64,000 nt of DNA from JAEZBP01 sp963832725 (GTDB lineage: Bacteria; Myxococcota_A; Polyangia; Polyangiales; Sandaracinaceae). Below, in pieces: positions 46,295-55,818 of this stretch. Below the pieces are notes generated by a model. That model ran no database searches, was not told where the DNA came from, and saw nothing but the letters and a program-made list of their open reading frames with translations. The translations under genes were made by a program, and so were the position numbers. The DNA is taken from NCBI GenBank assembly GCA_963832725.1, contig CAWHVG010000001.1, positions 806,001 to 870,000 on the forward strand, given 5' to 3'. Each line of letters starts with the position of its first letter. Position 1 is the first letter of the stretch.

Positions 46295-48160
46295 GGCGGG
46301 CGCTCCTTCGCCTCGCCGGCGCCCTCGCGCTCGGTCTGATCCTCACCGCGCCCGCTGCCGCCCAGCAGGTCAGCGCCAACGTGTCGATGCGCGGGCCCGG
46401 CCACGTCGAGGTCGGCCAAGCCTTCCAGCTCGAGGTGCGCGCCGAGGTGACCGGCGCCGCCAACGCGCAGGTCGAGCTGCCCGATCTCACGCCCTTCGAC
46501 GTCATCGGCCGCCAGGTCTCGAACCCCGTCCAGTTCAGCTTCGGGTTCGGCAACCGCACGCGGCTGGTGCAGTCGACCACCGTGCATCGGCTCACGCTCC
46601 GCGCGCGCCAGGCCGGCACCTATCAGATCGCGCCGGCGACCGTGGTGGCCCAGGGCCAGCGCTTCGAGAGCAACCCGATCACGCTGGAGGTCGGCAGCGG
46701 CGGGCCGGTGACGCAGGTGGGGCCCGGCGCTCAGCCCGACCCTTCCACCACCAACCCACCGCCGGGCGCGGCCATCGACGGCGCGACCTTCGATCCGAAC
46801 GGCTTCGTCCGCACCGTCATCGACCACGCCGACCCCTACGTCGGCCAGCAGGTCACCGTCACCGTCTACCTCTACGCGCCGCAGCCGGTGCAGGGGAACC
46901 TCCAGATCACCCAGGAGCCGACCACCGACGGGTTCTGGGTGCAGGATCTCCTCCCTCCATCGCGCTCCTTGGAAGGGCGGATGCAAGAGGTGCGGGGCCA
47001 GCGCTTCTACGTCTACGTGCTCCGCCGCCTGGCGGCGTTCCCGCTCCGGGCGGGCGAGCTGACCATCGGCCCGACCGGAGCGACGGTGAGCCAAGGCGGC
47101 ATCTTCGGCTCGATCTTCGGCGCGCCGCGCGGCCCGCTGAACCTCGGCGGCGTCCCGGTCACGGTCGAGGCGCGGGCGCTGCCCGCCGAGCACCGCCCGG
47201 CGGGCGAGGTGCACGTGGGGACGCTCTCGCTCACGGCCGAGCTCGATTCGGACGCAGGTCGCCACCGGCGACGCCGTCACGCTCACCGTCACCGCCCGCG
47301 GCAACGGCCAGATGCAGCAAGTGAGCGTGCCCGGGCCGCACGCGGACGGCCTGCAGGTGCTGCAGCCCGAGATCGACGATGAGGTCAGCACCTCGAACGA
47401 CGTGGTCGGCGGGACGCGGCGCTTGCAGTGGCTGGTCGTGCCCGAGCGGGCCGGCACCTATGCGCTCGGCCCCTTCGAGGTGCCGGTCTTCGATCCGCGG
47501 ACGGGGACCTACGCCGTCGCCCGCACGCCGGCCTTGCGGCTGGTGGCGGCCGGCAACCCGGTGGCGAGCGGCGGCGCGACGGACCAGGCCCCCGCGCACA
47601 CGGAGGGCGAGAGCGGCGACGAGGAACCGGCGCTCTCGCCGATCCACACCCGCAGCGATCTGGCCCGCAGCCGCACCACTCTGATCGACTCGCCCGCGTT
47701 CGCGTGGAGCTTCGCCTTCGGACCGCTGGCGCTGCTGGGCGCGCTGGGGATCCGGATCGCGCGGCGGCGGGCCGCGAACCGGGGTGACACGCCGGCGCCG
47801 CGGCGAGCGTCGCGCGACGCCAAGCGGAAGCTGGCGGCGGCGGCCAAGCACGCCGACGCGGAGGAGCCGCGGGAGTTCTACGCCACGGTGGCGATCGCGC
47901 TCAAGGATGTGCTGGAGGCGAAGCTGGCCCGCGCGGTCGGCAGCCTGACCCACCCCGAGCTGCGGCGTCTCCTGGTCGGGCGGGGCATGGCCGAGGCGCT
48001 CTCCGATCGCGTGGTCGACGAGCTGGAGGGCTGCGACTTCGCGCGCTTCAGCGCGGCGGGCATCCGCAGCGAGGAGATGCGCAGCTGCCTCGAGCGCACG
48101 CGCGGCCTCCTGGCCGAGCTGGATCGCTTCACGCCGAACGCCGAAGAGGAGAACGCGTGA
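46291..48160 (+). CDS. batD: BatD-type membrane-anchored protein (one-base frameshift)
   Basis: A signal peptide (RLAGALALGLILTAPAAAQQ) precedes several Ig-like beta-sandwich repeats: VEVGQAFQLEVRAEVTGAAN, DPYVGQQVTVTVYLYAPQPV and GDAVTLTVTARGNGQMQQV. The family marker PTTDGFWVQDL lies between them. A membrane helix (FAFGPLALLGALGIRIARRR) and a helical cytoplasmic tail follow. BatD is the large periplasmic partner in Bat systems. An extra T in CTCGATTCGG near 47247 breaks the frame; CTCGATCGG restores AELDRTQVATGDAVTL. After correction it is about 622 residues. Confidence 0.92.
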
Positions 48161-48957
48161 TGCGCGCGCCGTCCCTCGCGCTCCTGATCGCTCTGCTCGC
48201 GCTCCTCGGCGCGGCCCCCGCCCGCGCCGACTCCCTGCGCGAGGTCTTCGACGCGGCCAACGCCGCCTACTTCCGCGGCGACTACGAGGAGGCGGCCCGC
48301 GGCTACGGTCAGCTCACCGAGGCCGGCGTGGTCGACGCCGACGTCGCCTACGACTACGGCGCAGCGGAGGCCAAGCTCCACCACTACGGCGCCGCGGTGC
48401 AGCAATTCGAGCGCGCGCTCTGGCTCCGGCCGGGCGACCCGGATGCCGCACACGCGCTCGACGAGGTTCGCTCGGCGCTCGGGCGGCGACGGGCCGCAGC
48501 GCGCGGGGAGGCCGAGGTCGACGCCGGCCCGCCCGTCGGCGAGGCGCTCTTCGGCGGCATCTCCTCGAGCGTGCTGGGCGTGCTGGCCCTCGCGTTCGAG
48601 CTCGCGCTCTTCTTCGCCCTCGCGGCGCTCTTCTTCGTCCGCAAGGAGAGCGTGCGGCTCGGGCTCGGCATCGGCGCGGCGTTGGCGGCGCTGGGGCTCG
48701 GGGTGAGCGGCGCCGGCCTGGCGATGACCAGCGGCTGGCTCGACGACGGCGATCCGGCGGTGGTGCTCCACGACGGGACGCCGCTGCGCGAAGGTCCCGA
48801 CGGCCACGCGGTGGAGCGGCACCGCGCGCTCGAGGGACAGCGCGCGTGGGTCCTCGATCACGACCGCGGCTGGGTCCGCGTCCGCGTCCCCAGCGTGGGC
48901 GAAGGCTGGGTCGAGTCGGGCGCCGTGGGTCTCGTCCACCCCGAGGGCGACGGCTGA
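48160..48957 (+). CDS. batE: BatE-type TPR/membrane/SH3-like protein
   Basis: The 265-residue product has a signal peptide (LALLIALLALLGAAPARADS), two TPR units (ANAAYFRGDYEEAARGYGQL and YGAAVQQFERALWLRPGDPD), two membrane helices (VLGVLALAFELALFFALAAL and the next at GLGIGAALAALGLG), and a C-terminal SH3-like domain (HDGTPLREGPDGHAVERHRA, GWVRVRVPSVGEGWVESGAV). This TPR-TM-SH3 order defines BatE. ATG 48160 overlaps the batD stop (TGATG); GTG 48157 is an alternative start. It is the last gene of the operon. Confidence 0.9.
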   Translation: MRAPSLALLIALLALLGAAPARADSLREVFDAANAAYFRGDYEEAARGYGQLTEAGVVDADVAYDYGAAEAKLHHYGAAVQQFERALWLRPGDPDAAHALDEVRSALGRRRAAARGEAEVDAGPPVGEALFGGISSSVLGVLALAFELALFFALAALFFVRKESVRLGLGIGAALAALGLGVSGAGLAMTSGWLDDGDPAVVLHDGTPLREGPDGHAVERHRALEGQRAWVLDHDRGWVRVRVPSVGEGWVESGAVGLVHPEGDG

Positions 48958-49312
48958 GAACCCTCTCACGTCACGCCCCCGTGGATCCGAGCCCATCCGC
49001 TCGCCGCGCCGCGTGACGACGCCTCGAGGCTGGACCCCGATCGCGACGCTCGCGCCGAGCCCATCCGCTCGCCGCGCCGCGCGACGGCGCCTCGAGGCTG
49101 GACCCGTCTCGATCGCGACGCTCCGAGCGCCATCGGGAGCGGCGCCTCCGCGATCAATCAGAGGCAGCGTGCCGGTCGTTCGCCGCAGACGGGCGCCTGG
49201 CGGGCGATCTCGGGCCCCGCCGCAGCTCGCTCGACACGACGGGATCGCGCGCAAGGAGGTGCGCCTGGCCGCGCCGCGAGCCAGATTCGCGCGAGCCGCG
49301 AGTCGGACGCCG
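48958..49312. repeat. Intergenic region with a roughly 60-bp sequence duplicated at a 68-bp offset
   Basis: The sequence starting gagcccatccgctcgccgcg occurs at 48989 and again at 49057. Both copies continue through gcctcgaggctggaccc and gatcgcgacgct with a few substitutions and one short insertion. The rest of the 355-nt gap between batE and the convergent response regulator shows no gene, RNA or clear terminator. Confidence 0.75.
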
Positions 49313-49711
49313 CTACTCGTCGCGCGAGAGAACGCGCTGGATGCGCCCGTCCAGCTCGCGGAACTCGAAGGGCTTGTCGAGGTACTCGTCGGCTCCGTAG
49401 AGCGGCGAGGTCATCTCGTTCAAGCGCTCACCGATGCCGGTGAGCATGATGACGCCGGTCTTGGCCAAACCGTCGTCCTCACGGATCGCCCGGCAGACTT
49501 CCCAGCCGGTCATGCCGGGCATCATCACGTCGAGGATGACGAGGTCGGGCTTCTCGCGGCGCACCAGCTTCAGCGCTTCTTCCCCGTCCGACGCCTCGAG
49601 CAGGCGCACGCCCAGGGTGCGAAGGTGACGCGTGATGAGGCCGAGGATCTCGACATCGTCGTCGGCTACCAGGATGGTCTTGTCCGAAAGGTCGTGCTGC
49701 TTCTCGGTCAT
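49313..49711 (-). CDS. Single-domain response regulator (receiver only)
   Basis: The 132-residue protein is a stand-alone CheY-like receiver. The acidic pocket is ADDDVE, the phosphorylation Asp lies in LVILDVMMPGMTGWE, the switch Thr in IMLTGIG and the conserved Lys in YLDKPFE. There is no output domain, so it probably acts by protein-protein contact, as many myxobacterial receivers do. No histidine kinase is adjacent on the same strand. The FHA/TPR gene lies upstream on the same strand after 172 nt. Confidence 0.93.
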   Translation of the reverse strand: MTEKQHDLSDKTILVADDDVEILGLITRHLRTLGVRLLEASDGEEALKLVRREKPDLVILDVMMPGMTGWEVCRAIREDDGLAKTGVIMLTGIGERLNEMTSPLYGADEYLDKPFEFRELDGRIQRVLSRDE

Positions 49712-49883
49712 CCGAGAGCCTCCGAGCGGGTTCGAGCGGCGTCATCCTCGCTTCGACGTGGGCCTGCTGTCAACCAGGTCGATGCGCGGACTCTTCCCGG
49801 CCTCGACGATTGCCCTCTGTCACCGACGCCGGGAGCGCGCAGATGGACGCATTCGCCGCACGCATCGCCCCCGCCGGCGGCGC

Positions 49884-52061
49884 TCACTCGTCTTCGTCGA
49901 CCACGCGGCGACGCCGCAGCGCACGAAGCCGCTCGGTCGCGTCGCGCGCCAGCGGGCTGCTCCGCGGGACCATCAACAAGACGTCGCCGTAGATCGACAT
50001 CGCGCGACTGGCCGGTGCGTGCGCGGCCTGGCTCATCATCGACCTCGCGCGGGTCTCGCAGCTCGCGCCCATCTGCCGGGCGCGCACGTTGTTCGCGTCG
50101 ACCGCGAGAGCGTGCCGGACGCTGGAGCACGCATCGGCGGGCTGGCTGCGCCGGCGCTGGGCGTCCTGCAGATAGGCGTCGACCACGGGGCCGCGCATGC
50201 TGTCGCGGTACCGGGACGCGCGGGCGATGTGCCGGTCGAGCGAGATGGCCTGCTCCATCTGCGACCGCACCGAGGGGCCGAAATGGGCGGCGCGGGCGCG
50301 TCCGTAGAGGCGGCCGAAGCGTTCGATGTTGCCGGCGAGCTGGTCGAGCCGACGGTGCTCCGCGCCGCGGGCGTGCCCCGCAGCGGCATGAGCGAGACGC
50401 GCGGCCTGGTCGAAGTGGCCGGCGAGGTACGCCGTGATGATGTCCTGCGTCGAGACGCGGTTCGAAGCGCGAGCGCGCCCTGGGCGGCGCGAACGACGGC
50501 CGCCCGGCGTGGCATCGCCCCCGTTCTCGTCGCCCTCGGCATCGTCGCCCTCGCTCTCGTCGCCCCCTGCCTGGGCGTCCTCGCTCGCGTCCTCCTCCGC
50601 CGCTTCTGCTTCGTCGGTCCCGTCCCCGGCCTCGTGCCCGGCACCGTGGAGCTCGGCCGTCAGCGCGCGGACCTCGTCGTTGTCCGGGGCGATGCTGTGC
50701 GCGAGCGCCAGCTGCTCCTCCGCGCTCTGCTCGTTTCCGGCCGCGTGCGCTTCCCGCGCCGCCGAGAGGTAGCGGGTCACCTGCCGGGCCTGCGCGCGCT
50801 CTCGAAGGGCCGCCGCTTCGGTGGCGAGCGGGCTGTCCGGCGGCACCGACGCGGTCTGGGTCAGGACGGCGTTGGGATCACCCCGCTCGAGGGCCGCTCG
50901 CGCCGTATCGACGTACTGCTGGTGCTCGCGCGCCTGCCGGGTCCGGGCCAGGTAGTCGTTCGCCCGCGGCTCGTCACCTGCGGCGACCGCTTCTCGGAAA
51001 GCCGCCTCGGCCTCGTCCCATCGATGGGCACGATACGCCTGGACGCCCTGATCGAAGGGGGCGGCATCCGCGGAGGGCAGCTCACGGGTGACCTCGTCGT
51101 CCGATCCGGTCGACGCGCGGATGAGCAGGATCGCCACCGCGGCGCCCAGCATCGCGAGGAGGAGCGAGCCGCCGAAGAGGATGGCGATGAAGATCGGCTT
51201 GGGCAGCACCACCGCGTTCTTGACGGGCCTGGCGCGCTCCAGGTCGTCGGTCGCGGTCCCGGACGGGGTGAGCTCTGGCTGGTAGCCCGGCCCCTGCGGG
51301 ATGTGCATCGGATCGGAGGGCGTCGTGAAGGGCGCCGGCGGTGGGAGCGAGAGGCCGACGTGGTTCTCATCGGTGCCTTCGGCGTCGGGCAGCCGCACCC
51401 CGCCCGGCGTGCGGACGACGAGCACCGTCTCGCCGAGCTCGATCCGGTCGCCTTCGGTCAAGACGACGTTCGAGACCTTCTTTCCGTTGACCTGCGTCCC
51501 GTTGCCGCTGCCGAGATCCCTGAGGCGCAGCACGTCGCCCTCGCGGATGACGATGAGGTGGCGCCGCGAGACCGCCACGTCGGCGAGGATCACGTCGTTG
51601 TCGATGCCGCGGCCGACCCCGTTCTCGCCCTCCTGGAGCACGAACTCGCGGCCCTCGTCGTTGCCGCGCTCCACCCCCAAGAAGGGTTGGACCGGCACGT
51701 CCTCGATGATCGCCGTGCTCTGCTCGGCCAGCAGCTGGCTGTCGTCGATGCGGGTGTTCTCGCCCTCGATCTCGTCCTCGAACTCCGCGAACGCGTCCCC
51801 CGAATTGCCCTCGGGCGGCGGCGGCGGGACGTCGAGCGCCTCGTCCTCGTCGCTCGAGTTCGGCAAGGTGTGAACGTCGCTCGACTCGTGCATGGCGGGG
51901 AACTGCGAGGCGGCGGGCCCGGTCGGCGACGCCGCATGCTCCGGGAGATCGTGGTTGGCGCTGATGCGATCCGCCAGGCGATCGACGTACGCGTCGTCTT
52001 TCGCCGGACTCGCCTGCGCCCCCGAATCGGGAGCCGTGTTCTCACGGGTTCCCGTGGTCAT
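49884..52061 (-). CDS. FHA-domain, single-pass membrane protein with TPR-like C-terminus
   Basis: The product has about 725 residues. An acidic disordered N-terminus leads to an FHA domain (about 125-205) with GVGRGIDNDVILADVAVSRR, then HLIVIREG and DLGSGNGTQVNGKKVS, which binds phosphothreonine. A Pro-rich linker leads to a membrane helix (IFIAILFGGSLLLAMLGAAV), then TPR-like repeats (GVQAYRAHRWDEAEAAFREA) broken by a very acidic stretch (EAAEEDASEDAQAGGDESEG). FHA-membrane-TPR proteins often work with Ser/Thr kinases. I chose ATG 52061; GTG 52076 is possible. Confidence 0.85.
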   Translation of the reverse strand: MTTGTRENTAPDSGAQASPAKDDAYVDRLADRISANHDLPEHAASPTGPAASQFPAMHESSDVHTLPNSSDEDEALDVPPPPPEGNSGDAFAEFEDEIEGENTRIDDSQLLAEQSTAIIEDVPVQPFLGVERGNDEGREFVLQEGENGVGRGIDNDVILADVAVSRRHLIVIREGDVLRLRDLGSGNGTQVNGKKVSNVVLTEGDRIELGETVLVVRTPGGVRLPDAEGTDENHVGLSLPPPAPFTTPSDPMHIPQGPGYQPELTPSGTATDDLERARPVKNAVVLPKPIFIAILFGGSLLLAMLGAAVAILLIRASTGSDDEVTRELPSADAAPFDQGVQAYRAHRWDEAEAAFREAVAAGDEPRANDYLARTRQAREHQQYVDTARAALERGDPNAVLTQTASVPPDSPLATEAAALRERAQARQVTRYLSAAREAHAAGNEQSAEEQLALAHSIAPDNDEVRALTAELHGAGHEAGDGTDEAEAAEEDASEDAQAGGDESEGDDAEGDENGGDATPGGRRSRRPGRARASNRVSTQDIITAYLAGHFDQAARLAHAAAGHARGAEHRRLDQLAGNIERFGRLYGRARAAHFGPSVRSQMEQAISLDRHIARASRYRDSMRGPVVDAYLQDAQRRRSQPADACSSVRHALAVDANNVRARQMGASCETRARSMMSQAAHAPASRAMSIYGDVLLMVPRSSPLARDATERLRALRRRRVVDEDE

Positions 52062-52144
52062 GCCGGAGACACCCACGAGCCAGGGTACTCCAGCGTGCGC
52101 ACCATCACAAGACGCCGAAACCAGCTCATGGAGGCACCGGACGT

Positions 52145-53425
52145 TCAGTTCGGTGTCAGCGGGAGCATCGTCTCGCTCCGCCCGACCGTCACCGGCGCCT
52201 GCATCACCAGCTCCGCCGCATCGGCGCTACCGTTCCACTGCAAGAGCGCCACGTCCGCGTCGACCCGGTAGTCCATCCCCAGCGTGGGCGGCGGCGGCGC
52301 GTCGTTGCTGGCGTAGCCCTCCACCTGCATCGTGGCCTGGCCGCTCGCGTCGAGCTGGAAGTGGGTCACCCGCAAGGAGAGCTCGCGAACGTCCTCACCC
52401 ACTCCGTCCTGGTCCGGGAAGAGCGAGAGGCGGAAGGAGGTGAGCGCGGGCGCGCCCTGCAGACCGGGCTGGCCGGCGATGCTCAGCGCGGTCGTGCTCG
52501 CGTCGGGGCGGCACACCGAGCGGGTCGGATCGTCGCTCGCCTGGCTCTGGACGCGGTAGCCGACCGTGCCGTGAGCCGGCTCCACCGGCAGCGCGACGAC
52601 GGCGTAGTGCACGACCGCGCGGGTCCGCGCCACGGCCACGGCGGCGTTCATGGCGGGCCGATCCCGCGTCCCGAGCGCGAAGCGCGCGCCCACCTCGAAG
52701 TGGAGGTCGGTGCCCGTTCGCTCCACGTTGTCGATCCAGGCGCCGATCCCCCGCGTGGAGTAGCCGTTCGCGGGATCGTAGTCGGCCGGATACCCGCTGT
52801 CCTGCGGCAGATCCGTCTGCAGCTCGAGGCCGTCGAGGATCACGACCACGGCCGGCGCGCCGTCCATCTGGTTTCGCGCCAGATCGAAGAGCGCCGGTGC
52901 CGTCGCCTCTCCCGTGGCGTCCAGGTCGACGTTGGTATGTCCGCGGACCAGCTCGAGCCCCTGCCACACGCCTCCGTCGGCGGCGCCAATCGGGCCGTCG
53001 TCGAACACGCCCACCGCGTGATAGGTCGCGAGGACCTCGCCGCCCGGCGCCGTGCTGCCCAGCGTCTCGGGACCGCCCTGGAGCTCCGAGACCAGGACGA
53101 TGCTGCGGAAATCGCTGGTCGGTGGGCAGACGTCCGGCAACCCGGCGATCGGGACGCGGGGAAAGACGCCCCACTGGGAGATCCGATGCGATCCATCGTC
53201 CCAGCGCAGGCCGAGCCCGGAGAGGACCAGCGCGTCGGTACACACGGTGGTGAGGCCGCGCGCCACACCGGCATCGGCCGCACCGGCATCGCGCGGGCAG
53301 GGAGCGGCCCCGGGCCCGGCGTCGGCCGGTCCGGCGTCGACCCCGGCGTCATCGGTTCCAGGGGTCGAGCCGCCGCAGGCCAGGAGGGTCAGCGCGGCAG
53401 AGAGCGAGATCGAAACGCGCACCAT
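52145..53425 (-). CDS. Secreted lipoprotein of unknown function
   Basis: The product of about 426 residues has a lipoprotein signal (MVRVSISLSAALTLLACGG, lipobox LLAC) and an Asp-Ala-Gly linker (DDAGVDAGPADAGPG). A beta-rich domain follows, with segments such as VVILDGLELQTDLPQDSGYP and GTDLHFEVGARFALG. The layout resembles other myxobacterial surface lipoproteins, and I cannot assign a family. Start ATG 53425; the frame is open to GTG/ATG positions upstream (53461) but the added residues do not improve the signal peptide. Confidence 0.75.
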   Translation of the reverse strand: MVRVSISLSAALTLLACGGSTPGTDDAGVDAGPADAGPGAAPCPRDAGAADAGVARGLTTVCTDALVLSGLGLRWDDGSHRISQWGVFPRVPIAGLPDVCPPTSDFRSIVLVSELQGGPETLGSTAPGGEVLATYHAVGVFDDGPIGAADGGVWQGLELVRGHTNVDLDATGEATAPALFDLARNQMDGAPAVVVILDGLELQTDLPQDSGYPADYDPANGYSTRGIGAWIDNVERTGTDLHFEVGARFALGTRDRPAMNAAVAVARTRAVVHYAVVALPVEPAHGTVGYRVQSQASDDPTRSVCRPDASTTALSIAGQPGLQGAPALTSFRLSLFPDQDGVGEDVRELSLRVTHFQLDASGQATMQVEGYASNDAPPPPTLGMDYRVDADVALLQWNGSADAAELVMQAPVTVGRSETMLPLTPN

Positions 53426-53791
53426 CCGCGCGAGTATGCGTCCGCGTCCCGGGAGGAGCACGCCCGGTCGATCCGGCGTGTCCTCGGGGCCGGCCCCGTC
53501 ACAGGGTCACTCCTCGACCATGGGCTGCGGCGGACGGCCCGAAGCGCATCCCCGCCTCTGGGCGGCTCCAGCGCCGAGCGAATGGGAGGCCTCGTGTTGC
53601 TCGCACCCCAAACGGGACGGAGGGACTATGGGACGGGTGTCGAACGATCGCGTGGAGAGCGTTTCGGTGGGGTCCGAGGCCCCAGAGGGGAAGGAACCCC
53701 GCGTACTCGGGCGATGCCCGACGCAGCCGCTCACAGGCCCGTCAGCCCATCTTGCCCTGGAATTTCCGCTGTGCTAGCAGCACCCGACACG
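53426..53791. other. Divergent intergenic region with one probable promoter
   Basis: This 366-nt stretch between a minus-strand lipoprotein and the plus-strand parvulin contains no protein-like frame. The only feature I can support is the TTGCCC/TAGCAG promoter at 53752-53780. Confidence 0.5.
53752..53780 (+). promoter_or_regulatory. Probable promoter of the parvulin-surA operon
   Basis: TTGCCC (53752-53757), a 17-nt spacer, then TGC-TAGCAG (-10 at 53775-53780). The start point would be only about 5-10 nt before ATG 53792, implying a near-leaderless message. It shares GTGCTAGCAG with the moxR promoter. Confidence 0.4.
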
Positions 53792-54865
53792 ATGCGCCGA
53801 CGCCTCACCTCCCTCCTGATCCCAACGTTTGCCCTGAGCGGCGCCCTGGCAGTGGGAGGCGGCTGCGGCGAAGACCCGCAGCCGACCACGACGCCGGCCA
53901 CGTCGAGCGCGAGCGACGAGGCGCGCGTCCACGGGCTCACGCCCGAGCAGGCCGCGGAGCCGCTCGCCGTCATCGGCGACACGAGCATCACCGCCGGTCA
54001 GTTCGCGGAGGAGCTCGCGTCGAAGGGCTCGTTCATCCGCACCCGCTACAACAGCCCCGAGCGGCGGCGGGAGCTGCTCGACCAGATGATCCGCTTCGAG
54101 CTGCTCGCCCGGGAGGCGCACCGGCGCGGCTATGATCAGCTGCCGGAGGTGGAGCGCTCCCGAAAGCAGATGATGATCCGGCGCTTCATGGAAGAGCGCT
54201 TCGCCCAGGGCGGGCCGGAGACCATCAGCGCCGAGGACGTCCGCGCCTACTACGACGGGCACCCGAGCGAGTTCCACACACCCGAGCAGCTCCGCGCCAG
54301 CCACATCCTCATCCGCGACCGGCGCACCGCGCAGCGCGTGCTGAGCGAGCTCCTGGCCGCGCCGAGCAATCTCGCGCTCTACCGCCGCCTCGCCGAGCAG
54401 CACAACACCGACCCGGCGACCCGAGAGCGCTTCGGCGACCTGCGCTTCTTCTCGCGGCCGAGCGAGCGCCTGGAGAACGAGCCCGAGATCCCCGCCCCGG
54501 TGGCGGAGGCTGCGTTCGAGATCGAGCACATCGGCGGCGTCTACCCGCAGCTCGTCCACACGAGCGACGGCTACCACATCATCAAGCTCACCGGCCGGCG
54601 CGCGGCGCTGAACCGGTCTCTGGAAGAGGCCGAGCGGCCCATCCGCAACCGCCTCTGGCGCCAGCGCCGCGAGGACGCGATCGAGAGCGAGCTGACGCGC
54701 CTGCGAAGCGAGTCCGACGTGCAGGAGAACCTCGACGCGCTCGACGACATCCACCTCGATCTACCCGAGGGCGACTCGCCGACCGTGCTGCGGCCGCAGA
54801 TCGGGCCGCCGTCGACGCTTCTGCCGCCCGGGCGGAACGGGGCGAGCCACGGGGGAACACCATGA
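53792..54865 (+). CDS. Exported PpiC/parvulin-type peptidyl-prolyl isomerase
   Basis: The 357-residue product has an export signal (TSLLIPTFALSGALAVGGGC), possibly a lipoprotein with a weak lipobox. A SurA-N-like chaperone region follows (EPLAVIGDTSITAGQFAEEL, RRELLDQMIRFELLAREAHR), then a parvulin domain with LRASHILIRDRRTAQRVLSE, FGDLRFFSR, PVAEAAFEI and TSDGYHIIKLTGRR. Parvulins catalyse prolyl cis-trans isomerisation and help fold outer-membrane proteins. It overlaps surA by ATGA, and both probably act in the periplasm as a pair. Confidence 0.9.
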   Translation: MRRRLTSLLIPTFALSGALAVGGGCGEDPQPTTTPATSSASDEARVHGLTPEQAAEPLAVIGDTSITAGQFAEELASKGSFIRTRYNSPERRRELLDQMIRFELLAREAHRRGYDQLPEVERSRKQMMIRRFMEERFAQGGPETISAEDVRAYYDGHPSEFHTPEQLRASHILIRDRRTAQRVLSELLAAPSNLALYRRLAEQHNTDPATRERFGDLRFFSRPSERLENEPEIPAPVAEAAFEIEHIGGVYPQLVHTSDGYHIIKLTGRRAALNRSLEEAERPIRNRLWRQRREDAIESELTRLRSESDVQENLDALDDIHLDLPEGDSPTVLRPQIGPPSTLLPPGRNGASHGGTP

Positions 54866-55818
54866 AGAAAGCGGCGGTGGCGTGCTGGATCGCGGCGGCG
54901 AGCATCCTGGGCTTCGGCCGGATGGCGCGCGCCGAGGTCATCGAGCGGGTGGTCGCGGTCGTGAACGACGACGCCATCTTCCTCTCGGAGCTGCGCCGCC
55001 GGGCCGCACCTTTCCTGCCGCGGATCATGGCCGCGCCCACGCAGGCCGAGCGCATGACGGCCGTGGAGGAGCTCTACAACCAGCTCCTCGATCGCATGGT
55101 GCAGGAGGAGCTCTTCATCCAGGCGGCCGACCGGATGCAGGTGACGGTGACGCGGGCCGAGATCGACCGCGCCATCACCAACGTGCAGGGCCAGAGCCGG
55201 CTGAGCGACGACGACTTCTGGGCGGCCGTCCGCGGGCAAGGGTTCACACCCGACCAGTACCGCGCCGACGTCCGGCGACAGCTCCTGCGCCTCAAGGTCC
55301 TCAACAACTACGCCCGCAACCGGGTGAACATCACCGAAGAGCAGGTCCGCGCGCGTTACGACATGACCGTGGCCCGCTCGCGGCGAACCCTCCGCTACGA
55401 CGTGGCGCAGATCTTCGTCGAGATCCCGAGCAGCGCGAGCGCGACCGAGGTCGCCGCGGCCCGCCAGCGCGCGCAGGCGATCCGCGACGCGATCCACTCG
55501 ACGGACGACTTCGAGCAAGCCATGGCGGAGGTCGGCGGCGGCAGCCTGGGCTGGCTCAGCCAGGGCTCGTTCCCGGAGCCGATCGAGAACGAGATCCTCG
55601 CGCTCGAGGTCGGCGAGATCAGCCAGCCCATCCACGGTCCGTCGGGCTTCTTGATCTTCCTGCTCCGCGACCGGCAGCAGGGCGCGGAGGGCGTGGACCC
55701 GTACGACCAGGTGCGGATGCAGGTCTATCAGCAGATGATGGAAGAGGCGATGTCGCATCAGGAGGAGATCTTCCTCGCCGAGCTGCGCCGTCAGGCCGTC
55801 ATCGACGTCCGCCTGTGA
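54862..55818 (+). CDS. SurA-like periplasmic chaperone/parvulin
   Basis: The 318-residue protein has a signal peptide (ACWIAAASILGFGRMARAEV). The SurA N-domain pattern follows: ERVVAVVNDDAIFLSELRRR, VEELYNQLLDRMVQEELFIQ and the conserved QGFTPDQYRADVRRQLLRLK. One parvulin domain follows with DVAQIFVEIPSSAS, GGGSLGWLSQGSFP, EILALEVGEISQPIHGPSGF and LIFLLRDRQ. SurA escorts outer-membrane proteins through the periplasm. E. coli SurA has two parvulin domains; this one is shorter with one. It overlaps the neighbouring genes by ATGA and GTGA. Confidence 0.9.
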   Translation: MKKAAVACWIAAASILGFGRMARAEVIERVVAVVNDDAIFLSELRRRAAPFLPRIMAAPTQAERMTAVEELYNQLLDRMVQEELFIQAADRMQVTVTRAEIDRAITNVQGQSRLSDDDFWAAVRGQGFTPDQYRADVRRQLLRLKVLNNYARNRVNITEEQVRARYDMTVARSRRTLRYDVAQIFVEIPSSASATEVAAARQRAQAIRDAIHSTDDFEQAMAEVGGGSLGWLSQGSFPEPIENEILALEVGEISQPIHGPSGFLIFLLRDRQQGAEGVDPYDQVRMQVYQQMMEEAMSHQEEIFLAELRRQAVIDVRL

